From Neospora caninum Liverpool (Eukaryota; Apicomplexa; Conoidasida; Eucoccidiorida; Sarcocystidae), in assembly GCF_000208865.1 (NCBI RefSeq), contig NC_018391.1:1178001-1242000 (forward strand): 64,000 nt of DNA, read 5' to 3'. The notes below the pieces were generated by a model, which saw nothing but the letters and a program-made list of their open reading frames with translations, ran no database searches and was not told the origin of the DNA. The position numbers were made by a program, and so were the translations under genes. Shown in pieces: positions 48,404 to 59,452 of this stretch (position 1 is its first letter; each line of letters starts with the position of its first letter).

Positions 48404-51013
48404 ATGCCTTCGCGAGGCTCGCCACCTGCACCGGCTCAACGTGCGATGTTAAAGGGCAAAGAGCACGACCACTCTGGTCTTTCTCGAGAACGGGAGAAGG
48501 CGAAAAAGACGGGCGAAGCCAAAGAACAAGCACGAGGATCCGAGGAAGCGAGCAAGAGCCTGCGGAAAGGAGGGAAGCTAGACGAAGAGCGGCGACAAAA
48601 AGGGGACGGCAAGCAAAAAGGATCGCCTACACAAGGCGAGGAGGACGGCGAAGCACCGAGGAGAGGCCGAAAGAAGAGAGACGATGAGAAGCTGGCAAAA
48701 AACGCGCGCAAGTCTGAGGTTGGAAAGAATGATAGGACGCACGTCTCAAAAGACGACCACAGTTCGATTCCACCGAGCCAGGAAGTGCCAGCAAGGAAGC
48801 CCGCACCACGAAGCAGAGAGGCAGACGAGCGGATACAGACAGCCGGCAAAAGCTGTGAGATGGTTCAGTTCTCTGCATCGAGGACACCCGAGACGCCGTG
48901 CCGTTCTGCGGCGTTGCTTCCACTTCCTGTCTCCCCTTACTCGCGTTCTCTTCCCTCTTCTTCGTCCTGCGCATCGTCTTTGTCTTGTGGACTCGGTCTT
49001 CTTTCGCCGGCGGCGCTTGTGGCCATCGAGCGAAGAACAGGAATACCTGCGCATCGCCACGACGCGGAGAATCGTCTTCCTAGCGCCAGGAGCAAGCGCG
49101 CGCATTCGAAAGAAAAAGAGCGGCCGGGGACTGGAAAGAGTGATCTGCGAACCTCAGGCCGAAAACCCCCTCTCATAATGTCTCGTCGACGCGGTTCGCC
49201 TTCCTCCCGCCCGTTGCCTACATCCGTTGCCGCCTCGTCAACTTCTTCGTCTTCTTCCCCTTTGCCTGTGGCTGCTGTTTCTTCCGCGCCTTCTTCTTCA
49301 GCTGCTTCGGGTTCGTCTTCTTCAGGCGCTTCCTGTTCCGTGGATCCGTTCCGTCGGAATCCTGCGCTTCTCTCTGCGGCGGCGTTTCTGGCCACCGGTG
49401 GATGGGATCCTCTGTCGGACGACGATTCTGGCGAGGAGCTCAGCAGCCAGTCCGACGACGCGTGCAGCACTTCCAAGGGCGGAGAAGGTCGCGTTTCCCT
49501 TTCCGAAGACGCCGCAGTTTCGCCGAGGGAATCCCGAAAAGAGGGAAACGTGTGGCTGAGCGACGCGTGGGGGGATCCCTGGAGTGATCACGAAGGGCGT
49601 GGATCCTCGCAGAAGGACTGGGACAAGAAAGCAGATGGAACCATCCGAAATGCCAGGCAACAGAAAGCTGCGTTAAACAGGGGAAAAAGAAGGAAAGGAT
49701 GGTCTCCCGCGGAGGATCGCTTGGGCTTGTCTCTGCTTGGCGACTTTCCCCCGGCTCTTGGTTCGGTGTACCTTCAACGGGCGGCAGGGTGTGCGTCTTT
49801 ATCCTCTCAAGTGGGGGCGGGTTTCTCGTCGTTTCCTTCCGCCTTTTCCTGCGCCTCTTCTTCGTCTTGCTCCTCATCGTCATCGGTCAGTGTTGCGTTC
49901 TCGACACCCTTGAGGGAGGCGTTCGCCTCGCTCTCTGTTGTCAGCGGTGCACCGGACGATCCTGCGTCGATGCTCGGCCGGCGATCCGAACAAAAATATG
50001 GATCTTCTCCTTCGCCTCCTTCTCGTTTTCCCCGTGCTGTCTCGCGTCACACAGCATCTTCTGCGCCGTTTGGGTCTTGTGCCTTTGACGCCTGTGTGGG
50101 ATCTTCGGCTGCCTACCCTCCTGGTTCGCACGTTGTTGCTTCGAGTCTGGGAAGAAAAAGCGCCGTGCTTCCCCCTCCCCCGTCGTTGCCAAGCCCTGGA
50201 GAGAAGGAGTCGGTCGTTCAGCCGCCTCCGCCTCCGCCGTGTTTTGCCAAGCAAGACGCTTTCCGTTCGCCTTTTTGCTTTGGTTCTTCGTCGAGGTCCG
50301 CGACCGAAGAGCGAAGACCGAGCTCCGGTGTCCCTCCTCCTCCTAAACTTGTGGAAAACGCCCTGTCCCCGCCATCTCTGGGTCCTTCTGCACAGGACCG
50401 TTTCAGGCAGCCCGCTTTGGTTGTCGCCCCGGTGTCTCTCCAGCGTCACATTGAGAACGAAGCCCATCACGGGCGCGGTCTTTCGTTTTCAACTTACCCC
50501 TGTCCAACTCCTCTTGACACCGGAGAAGCCCACCCGTCCCTGCCTCCTATTGCGTCGTATCCTGACGAGCAAGGAACGATTTCGTCACGTGCGTTTTTCT
50601 CAAGTGTTTACCCAGTCATCCCTTCCATCGCTCTCTACGGGACGGAGCACTATGCAAGCTGTCCCCCTTCTTTCTACGAGGAAGACGCCGCTGCTTCGCT
50701 GCCGCCTTCTACGTCGAGTTTGGTCTTCCCTCCTCAACAGAAACACATTGGGAAGGCACGGCCTCTTCCTTTCTCTTCTTCTCTCCGACCTTCGCCCCTC
50801 CTTCCTGCGCGATCTTTCTTCCAAGAGCAAGAACACGAGGCTTCGCGGCTGACGTTCGTCCCTTCACATGCATCGGGGAAAAAAGGTGTTTCAAAGGACA
50901 AATGCATGCAGTTGTTTGTCGTGCCTTGTCTGTCATGGTGTGGAGGGCGATATTTTTCGCCGCATCGATGTGTCTCATCTGCTCCGTCGTTTGATGCTTT
51001 CCCTGTCGGCTGA
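48404..51013 (+). CDS. Low-complexity protein of unknown function, about 869 residues
   Basis: Long single-exon frame from MPSRGSPPAP. The first 150 residues are highly charged (KEHDHSGLSREREKAKKTGE-like, Lys/Arg/Glu rich); 200-340 are Ser/Ala rich; a Trp-containing acidic block follows (GGWDPLSDDDSGEE, then WLSDAWGDPWSDHEG); the rest is Ser/Pro rich with PPPPPP runs. No domain recognised. Composition fits a nuclear or RNA-associated scaffold of the kind common in coccidians, but that is only an impression. The frame is open further upstream (to 48329) but a typical acceptor at 48355 precedes it, so the codon at 48404 is the first sensible start. The C-terminal 40 residues are doubtful: from about 50945 a different frame reads DIFRRIDVSHLLRRLMLSLS and looks more protein-like, hinting at a missed intron or frameshift near 50880-50945. 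Confidence 0.6.
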   Translation: MPSRGSPPAPAQRAMLKGKEHDHSGLSREREKAKKTGEAKEQARGSEEASKSLRKGGKLDEERRQKGDGKQKGSPTQGEEDGEAPRRGRKKRDDEKLAKNARKSEVGKNDRTHVSKDDHSSIPPSQEVPARKPAPRSREADERIQTAGKSCEMVQFSASRTPETPCRSAALLPLPVSPYSRSLPSSSSCASSLSCGLGLLSPAALVAIERRTGIPAHRHDAENRLPSARSKRAHSKEKERPGTGKSDLRTSGRKPPLIMSRRRGSPSSRPLPTSVAASSTSSSSSPLPVAAVSSAPSSSAASGSSSSGASCSVDPFRRNPALLSAAAFLATGGWDPLSDDDSGEELSSQSDDACSTSKGGEGRVSLSEDAAVSPRESRKEGNVWLSDAWGDPWSDHEGRGSSQKDWDKKADGTIRNARQQKAALNRGKRRKGWSPAEDRLGLSLLGDFPPALGSVYLQRAAGCASLSSQVGAGFSSFPSAFSCASSSSCSSSSSVSVAFSTPLREAFASLSVVSGAPDDPASMLGRRSEQKYGSSPSPPSRFPRAVSRHTASSAPFGSCAFDACVGSSAAYPPGSHVVASSLGRKSAVLPPPPSLPSPGEKESVVQPPPPPPCFAKQDAFRSPFCFGSSSRSATEERRPSSGVPPPPKLVENALSPPSLGPSAQDRFRQPALVVAPVSLQRHIENEAHHGRGLSFSTYPCPTPLDTGEAHPSLPPIASYPDEQGTISSRAFFSSVYPVIPSIALYGTEHYASCPPSFYEEDAAASLPPSTSSLVFPPQQKHIGKARPLPFSSSLRPSPLLPARSFFQEQEHEASRLTFVPSHASGKKGVSKDKCMQLFVVPCLSWCGGRYFSPHRCVSSAPSFDAFPVG

Positions 51014-52545
51014 CGCATTGAGGGACTCTTTCACCTTAGAGTTCCCCGCCCCCCCCCCCCCCGCGACGGATGAAGAAGAAGCCAGGCTTCTTTTTTTGTG
51101 TCAATATATATATGTATATATGTATATATATATATATATGCTTACATGCATGTAGATATATAGATATATATATATATATGTCTACATATGTACGTTTATG
51201 TATGGATGTATGTATGTGTATAAATACAGGTACGCGATGTGTGGTGGCTGTGAAGAGACGCATATGTGTAGATGTGTACGTGTGTTTGTGTCGGTGTACG
51301 GATGTGTGTTTTTGCTCTAGAGCTCAGGGATATCCCTGCGTTTCGAATGCTTCCTTCTAGCTGCGCGTTTTTTCTAAGGGTTTTTTGGAGTTTTTGTGGG
51401 GAAAGTCGTTCCTGTTTGTTTTCCGGTGTCTAGGCAGCGAAGTGTCGGTGTCCTCTGCTTCGCTTTCCTATATATAAAAGTGCCACGGGAACCGGAAACA
51501 AGGAACTGAGGCCCGCGGCCTACAGCCGCTGACTCTATACCAGAGAGATGTCGCAACCCGCACCATTTTCCCCTCCCCTCACTTTTTCGCTGCGTCTCCC
51601 TCTGGCCCTCATCTTTAGGTCTCTCTCTGCCACGCTTTGTGGCTACAAATTGCACACAGCCCGATATCTAGGAGCAGAGTTATACTTTGGAACTAAACAC
51701 ATAACTACATGTTTAAAGAGAAAAAGGGTCTGGGGCGGAAGGTGTTTTTAGTGAGGGAAAAGGAAACGAAGGAGGAAGAACTGTGCACTATCTTCTAGTT
51801 ACTATATACCATACTGGTACGTGTATATATTTATATATATATATATATATATACAGATAGATTACTACAGAAAGGTGTAGATATGGATAGAAAGAAGTAG
51901 ATAGACGTTGATAGATATAGGCGTACAGAAAGGTAGATGTATATTGGCAGATAGGACAATATAGATGTGTATGTATTTAAATACGTAACGTAGGGATATA
52001 GACATATGTGTAAGAGCAATCTGTGAAGGAAGAGTGAGGGAGTGTTTCGTCTTTTTTTCATATTTGTTTCTGAGTGCGACGCTTTTTCTTCGCCACCATC
52101 CGCGCGGGGTTCACGCAGAGGACAGTGGCTGCTGAGGTGTCTGTCGAGCTAAGCGTTTCGGCTTCGCCAGAGAGAACGAGGCTGTGCTGGCTGACCTCGA
52201 GCGCGGCACGATGGAGCGGACCGAGCAGTTGTCTGTGGCGGAGAAAGAGGGAGCGCCTTTCAAAGTCGGGGCCAGGTTGTCACAAAACGGGGGAAGATGG
52301 TTGGGAAGACACCCACAACGGCGACCGGCGACGTTCAGGGTTTCGGGCCATGCACAAACCTCTCTGAGGGGACACGTGGACACAAATTCTTGGGAGGTCG
52401 CAAGTCCCCCAACTGACTCTGTCTCGGTCTTCTCTTCCTCGAGCTTCGTCGCCACCCCCGTTCGCTCCACGAGACGCGCTCTCGGGGAATGTTGTTTTTT
52501 CGGCTGTCTTTCGAGCTGCAAGGCGCGAGTCTTTCGCCTTTGAAT
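51014..52545. other. Tail-to-tail spacer between the 48404 gene and UFC1
   Basis: A run of C bases lies at about 51047-51062, then composite (TA)n arrays at 51104-51182 and 51828-51853. The minus frame 52521-52111 is open but carries no recognisable motif and lies past the UFC1 stop; it is probably 3' UTR or spacer. Confidence 0.5.
51104..51182. repeat. Composite (TA)n array after the 48404 gene
   Basis: TA runs broken by GCTTACATGCATGTAG, a partial palindrome containing TGCATG. Confidence 0.94.
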
Positions 52546-52905
52546 TTACGCGCCCACGATCGTCCCCTCATCAACGAGGTAAGGAACTTCTGCAGCCAAC
52601 CACGGGCCCAGCTGCACATTTCAACGCGCACGCAAATGCATATATATATATATATATATATATGCACATATATACATGTAGTCAGATATATGCGGATGCG
52701 TTTTATATCGGCACAGCAATTCGTGGACAAAACAAGGCACATTCAAGAATACCTACATACCCATATATACATATATATATATATATATTCATTTATATTG
52801 GAAGAGGAAGGAAATACGCTTTGAAATTACATCTAGTGCATGTCGGTGCATACACGAACAGGAATAGAAATGTGAGCACCTATGAGCATATACACCTATA
52901 TGCAT

Positions 52906-52941
<36 letters not shown>

Positions 52942-54778
52942 TGTGGATCTGAAAGTTGTCGATTCACACATGGTTGTTCCCTGAGAGGAAGTGGCGTGGG
53001 ATGTGTCTGTGAGAGATCAAAGAGAGTCAGGAGCGTCTACGCAGCGGAAAGCGGAGTGAAATTTTCGCCGTGAACTTACCCCCAAAGCGAGGGCATGCGC
53101 GATGCCGTATTTCGGCGCGTTTTTCTGCCAGAGAGGCGCGAAATGGACATCCAAGCAGATTCGTCCGCCCCTGCGGAAAAGAGGGAAAACGGTTTCACCC
53201 GTTAACGCGCGTAAGAGCGACGATGTGAAGGAAGCGAAGAAAGAGGAGCGCAGAGAGACGTGAGACTTGGGACAAAAGGTTTTTTCTCCTTTTTTCAAAC
53301 GACTCAGAAGAAAGACACCCTCTCCCAGCCCAGATTTCCTTCTCGTGCTCTACATCCTCTCCGGCGTCTCTCCGTCGCCTCGTCCCTGACCTCCCCTCTC
53401 TCTGCTCTTCTCCTCCGGTGTCCTTCCTTTCCCTCTTTTTTCCCTCTTTTTTCTCGCTTTTTTCTTTTCTCCTTGCTGATTTCTCTCTTTTCTCCTCTCT
53501 CCTCGCCCCTCTGTCGCCACCTCGCACCTGTACATTTTGCTGGTTTTCCCGTCCAGCTCGGGGAGTCGCAGCTCAATGGGCGTCAGCGGATACGTCGGTG
53601 GGATCTGCGAAGCGACAGCAACGCAGTCCAAAGACGCATGCGCAAAAAGGGAAAAAGGCGGCTACAGGAACAAACGCCCCGGCGAAAGAGCGGCAAAGAC
53701 GGGGTAGAAATGACGCAGCCTGTGGCGAGCGAGAGCGTACCCTTTACGCATAATACTTATAGCCCATCCAGAAAGAGTAGCAGAAGCAAACGATGTTTGA
53801 ACAGAAAGGGAAAGGACGACGGGAACGGAGAAAAGAAAGAAGAAAAGGAAGAGAAGGAAAGACGGGAAGAAGAGAAGGGAACTAAAAGGAGAAAGAAGAA
53901 GCAAGATGGAAGAAAAAGTGTCGGTCTGAGGAGAGCGGCCGATAAAGAAAACAAGATCAGCTGTCCCCGGTCTGGCGCAAGAGGCACGAGAGGAAAGCGC
54001 GAGACAGGAGAAAGAATCCAAGTCTCACATCGAAGAGAAGCTGAAACTCGTACTTGACCATTTCGTGGATGTACCAGCAGCGGCCTTTCCACCTGAAGAG
54101 GAGAAATTGAGCAAACAGAGGGATCAATCCTTTCCCAAAGGCCTCGTTTTCTGTTCGAGCTTGGCTCTGCGACGTCGTCCACGACAGAGGCCGCCAGCGC
54201 GGGCGACTCCATCTATGCTGCTCACATCGACAGGCCATGCACCACTTTACAGTTTTCCGGTTGTCTTGGCTCTCTGTCTCCATCGCTTCTTTTCCCGCTC
54301 TCTCTCTCTCTCGTCCCTTTCTTAGGGTGTGGGCGGCTCATCTCTCTCTTTCTGCGTCGTTCTTTTGCTTTGGCATAACCCGAGCTCCGGAGACGGGAAG
54401 AAACCCGGGACCGCGCAGGTCTCTACCTTCTTTCTCATGATCTGTATGTCTTGCTAAGTCGAATCTACGTTTTTCAACAACCCCAGACCCCACAGACAGG
54501 CACACACGCAATTGATCGCGTCTGTGTTTCGACGAACAAAGTTCCAGCGCAGCATGGTGGATTCGGGAGGGCCCATTCCCGGTCTGGCAGACGTACTCTG
54601 TCCCCTCGGGATTTGATTCGATTTTGAACCACTCCCTGTCGCTGCTTTTGCTCTGGGAGATGTAGGCAATCAGCGCCATGTATTCCTCCTTCAGCCGCTC
54701 TTTCCACTCGGGGCTCCTGGGACCAGCGTTCACCGAGCACACGGGGATCTGGTCGGCTGCAGATGTATGCGCCGCCAT
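52546..54778 (-). CDS. UFC1: UFM1-conjugating enzyme (E2) UFC1
   Basis: Accepts UFM1 from the E1 UBA5 and passes it to targets with the UFL1 complex, mainly at the ER. Exons: 54778-54597, 54092-54029, 53604-53528, 53170-53080, 52611-52546; 480 nt, 159 residues, all phases close. N-terminal helix region: [46 protein letters not shown]. Then [40 protein letters not shown], and the active site [14 protein letters not shown] with catalytic Cys113 (human Cys116). The end is [21 protein letters not shown], eight residues shorter overall than the human 167. The E2 fold's order is fully kept. An in-frame Met upstream exists, but the codon at 54778 aligns with the family start and has A at -3 and G at +4. 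No frame damage seen. Confidence 0.97.
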
Positions 54779-56727
54779 TCTCTCAGAGAAGGAAAGCGAC
54801 GAACGGAAGAAAAGACAAAAGAGAGACAACTGACAGACGAAGAGAAAAGGAACGAGAGAAAGAAGAGAAGTGGAGAGGGATCGACGGCACTTCGTGAAGT
54901 TCCGTCGAGGAGGAGACGAAGAACTAGAGACAAGAAACCGAGAAGATAACTATATAGTTATATATTTATCAGAACAAAGAGAGAAACGCGAGATGAACAA
55001 GAGACCCTCTGTGAAACAAGCGAGTGCCACAGAAGAGGACCTCGTAACTGGAAGGGGGTCAAGGTTACATGCGTATGTGCGACGTTTCATCGTCGCGTTG
55101 TGTGCACAGTGTAGATCCACAAACGCGCTGATTTACACACGCTCTCCTGTGCACGTTTTATACACGTCGTGGTAAGCATACAGGCGTCCACACATCGACA
55201 CAGTTGGAGAAGACAAAAAGAAGCATAACGATGGACGCGTCGATTTTTCTGCGACCGCAGAGTGAGACACCTTCGAAAAGGCAACGCCCGCCGAGGCAGA
55301 AGCAGCGATCTAAAAAAAAGAGCACTAGAGCGAAGACGGAAGTCGGCAAGACGGCTTTCCGCTCAAAGCCAGCTCAGGTCATCTTTGCTAGAACCGAGAA
55401 ACGAGAAAAGGGGAAAAGAGAGAGAATGCTTCCTTCGAGGTTCGCTCCACCGCGAAGATGTGTTCGGTGAACAGGTGTACATCCACCCCCTTCCGGGCTC
55501 ACTCGCGTGTATACGGGTGTACGTACACCCCGCGAATCGAGACTCGCCGAATGGCTGCAAAGCCAGAGACGGCTGATTTCCTTCCCATTTCTCTCGGCAA
55601 CCGCGCGTTCGCTTCCGCTGTTTGCTATGCACAGTCCTCGCGAGAACGCCACTTCACGCAGGCGAGAACATCAGCCGCTGTTTCCCCCGTTTTCCGCAGA
55701 CAGCTCCCGTTGCATGCGCACAGCCGTTTCGGTCGCGCCGCAGGACTTTGCGTGTGATTTTGCTCATTCCACAGCGAAGGATGAATTGCGAACTTGTTTC
55801 TTCCGCGTCTAGAAGACTGCCACACAGACGTTTTCCCGGAAACAGGTGGAAACGCTTCGAATGGAAGCAAGCGAATCTCACCAAGCAGCCGCTTAACAGA
55901 CAAAACGGCGGGTAAGGGTAGAAACGCCTTCGGACGACAACCGTGAAAGACTCTCGAGAACCACGAGACCGGGATTTTGTATGTGAAGTGCCCGTTCGAG
56001 GACGAGCAGCCGACAGGTGTAGATGCAGCCGAGAGGGTGTAGCTGAAAACGCGGACCGAGTTTCCGAGGGAGAGGGGGAAAAACTTGTCGAAAGCCTCTG
56101 CTGCCGGAGATACACCGGTCTCGGGGCAGTTAAGTGGCGAATGAGACAGGAATTGAGAAACAGCTCTAGAGGGAGATTGAGAGACGGAACAAAACAGGTA
56201 CAAAAAGGTGCAAGACAGGGTTGGTGGAGTCTCCCCTCAGAGAGAGGCGAGGCCAGGTTAGGAAGAGCACAGCAGTTGTGCCGCAGAGAGGCTGATGAAC
56301 AGCGGAGACGAACAGAACGCCTCTACACGAGGGAAGCAACATCAAAAACTAGAGACCGCCGAGATGTCACGGCACACCAAATTCGAGCCTCGCAGCCCGG
56401 TGTCTCAATTACGCTTTACGAGAAAACAGGACTTACACGAAAATCACAAAGATGTTGACCGAAAGACGAAAACATACCCATGTCGAGAATGCAGACAAAA
56501 ATAAAAATACGACGAATACATGAGTATCTACGCAAATATATGGAGATAAATTATATTCAGACGTGTATGGAGAGGCTGTTGTATATAGATACGTCTATCC
56601 ATCAACGGAGAGGTATGCAATTATGCCTGTACATACAAGTACTTACACATTTGCTGTTGTAGATATATATATATATATATATATATTTACAGAGACAGAA
56701 AGAAAGATAATTTAAAGTCACTGACTT
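54779..56727. other. Spacer upstream of UFC1 and downstream of the CTL gene
   Basis: UFC1 leader begins with a purine-rich plus strand (54780-54960). Open frames on both strands between 55.2 and 56.5 kb have no family resemblance. A (TA)n array sits at 56660-56686, just before the CTL stop codon. Confidence 0.5.
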
Positions 56728-57032
56728 TTATTCCTGTCCGTGCCCATGGAGGAACTTTCGAAGCGGCTCGGGGGTGAAGATCGGCGGCTGCCCAGTTTTG
56801 ACGCTGAGGCGTCGATCTGCAGAGAAGCACGGAAGGCAAACTCTGGAAATTTTGTCCAGAATGTCGCCTCGACTCTGTTTGCGTTCCGCCGCTACCAGTC
56901 TTCCTTGTCACTTTTCACAGACCGCTCCACTCCGCGAAAGCCCAAATACACACACAGGTGACTGAGCATATAAATGAGCGTGAGTTGCAATATGTATGTA
57001 TGAATACAAATACGCATGTATGCACAAATGCT

Positions 57033-57078
<46 letters not shown>

Positions 57079-59417
57079 GTTACACGTAAGAGCATGCATT
57101 TCTATATGCGCGAATCTGTACATCAATATGAGCATTTGCACATACATCTAGACCGTTTTATCTACTATAGTGTTTAGGTGTCGACGGGGCATTCTTTGTG
57201 CGTCAGATCTAGGGGAAGGAAATAGTTTACCGCAGCAAAAGTCGCACCTCTTTCCGTTTGTTTGGTTTCGCTGTTGGGGTGTGCATCTGGCGAGCGGTGG
57301 AAAAGAGTGCGGCTACGTGTGTCGTTCCAGTTTCCTGTTTGTCGAATGTTCAGTCTCTGTTTGCTGCTTCGCGCTCTCGCGTGAAAGTGTTTCCTCACCT
57401 GCAAAGTAGCACTGAATCGTGGTGGCGACCGCCATTCGATATACCTCGTGGAAAACCGAGGCAATCGCCAGGTTGCAAACGGCGCACACAAGGGTTGTGT
57501 ACACGAAAGAGGAGAGCTTCTCGCTGTACATGAATTGCGCCAGGAAGAATCCCGCTGCCTGCATGCAAGACGCGAAACGCAAAAAGAAAAGGGAAACTCG
57601 AAGCCGCTCCTTTTACAGCAGGAAGGGCTGCTGTCTCCTGCTCGCCGACTGTACAGACACTGGGCGAGGGGCGCTAGGATTGCCTGCAGTTACCACTTTT
57701 CCCCAACGGCACAGGACGGCACAACCGCAGAAAAAACGGCTGCCTCACAGAGAGAAACCAGGCCCAGACGGAGAGGCAGATTTTGTCTTTGGGACCACAA
57801 ACTCGCTGTTTATATACAAGCTGGCGTGATGCAGGCCTCACAGCTGCAGTGCAGAGTTCGCGTTACAGACAGATGCAGATGTAGGTACCAAATGGCATAC
57901 ACAGAGACGTCCGCAGAGATATATCGATTTGGACGCAGGCAGGGCGGTATAGAAAGAGTTACAGAGAGAGTGGCATAGATCCATGTAGACGCCTGCATAC
58001 AGGAGGATATGGAGGCATAGGTCGGCGCAGATTTGGATAGAAACAGGCTTCGAGAGGCAGGGCAAAAGGCAGAGAGATACGGGTCGGAAAGCACGTCTCG
58101 GCAATCGCACCTCCGCGCGGTCGTAGAGATTCAGACACCTAGGAAAGTCTTGTCTTTGGCTGTAGCATGCCTCTTGTGGACGGCGGCAGTGAGGCAAGTT
58201 TTTCGTTTCTATCTCACCGTCGCAGATGCAGCAACTACGACTGTGCCAAGGAAGGAGAGCGCTTTTCCGAGGAAGACGGCCAAGCCGATTCTAATCGGAT
58301 GCTCCATCACGACTTTGAACGCGATCCAGGCCGAATGACAGAAATTCTTTCCCGTTAACGCAATCTGGAAAACACGGAAGCGTGCATGCAAAGACGAAAA
58401 CAGGAGGTAGATCTCTAGACGGGCGAAACGCAACATGCTTAGCACGGAAGAACAGGAATGACAACAAAGCGCGGGTCCCGGGAAGAACGAGGCGCAGGGT
58501 GGTGCGGGGACAGGCGTGGACACAGGGGCATTTGAAAGGAAAATGTGAAGACTCAGATAGTTCACATGGTCCTTTAAGATATAGATAACAATGCAAATCG
58601 GTCGAGAGACCGGCACCTACACAGGCCAACAAAGCAAGAGATAAACAGTCAGTTACAGATACACAAATTCTCTATCAGCACATATACATCGAAGCCGCAT
58701 GCACATCTGCTGCTTTTCAAGGTTTACATTCTGCTGACGGCATTCATAAAAAAGCAAAACGGGTACGTGCGTGTATATATAGAGAGATATCTATATCGTG
58801 TTTCAGGTGTATCAGTAGATGTGGATAGAGGTAGATGTATGCAGATATGTATATATGTAGACGTATGTATATAATATGTAAATGTGTGTAGATGTATGTG
58901 TGTTTATGCCTGTATGGAGAGGGGCGAGTCGGAGGCAAGAGTTCTTTTCGATCTGTTCACCTGAATGTAGGCTTGGCGATCGAGGAACTCAATGCATTTT
59001 TCGAAGCATTTGACGAGGTAGCGGAGAATGCCGATGAGTGCAGCCCAGACGGTATTGCATGCGCCGACCGTGGAGAGAAGCTTTCCAACTCCACACGGCG
59101 AACAGCGAACGCACGCAGCCGATCCTCCCTTCTTGATGTGGCGATGCTGAGCCGCTAGGTAGCGGAGAAACCACTGCGAGCACAGAGGGAGACGCTCGAA
59201 GCAAGTTGGCAAAGGAAAACCTGAAAAACGTTTCCAACCGTTCAGCGTGGAATTAGAAAAGCATCAAGCGAGACTCGCGCACGGCGGAAAACACGCGACT
59301 CCAAAACCTACTCTTGTGTCCCCCGTCGGAATCCAAGAGGTCTCTCTATCCTAACATCTATGCAAACATATATGTATATATATAATACATGTCCTCAGAT
59401 GGGTGAAACGACATTTA

Positions 59418-59452
<35 letters not shown>

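Noticed and set aside
49938..50852. 304-residue plus-strand frame inside the 48404 gene
   Set aside because: Leucine/arginine-rich shadow in another frame of the Ser/Pro-rich protein, with no motif.
55943..56458. 171-residue plus-strand frame between UFC1 and the CTL gene
   Set aside because: Arg/Glu-rich chance frame without motif and with a weak start.
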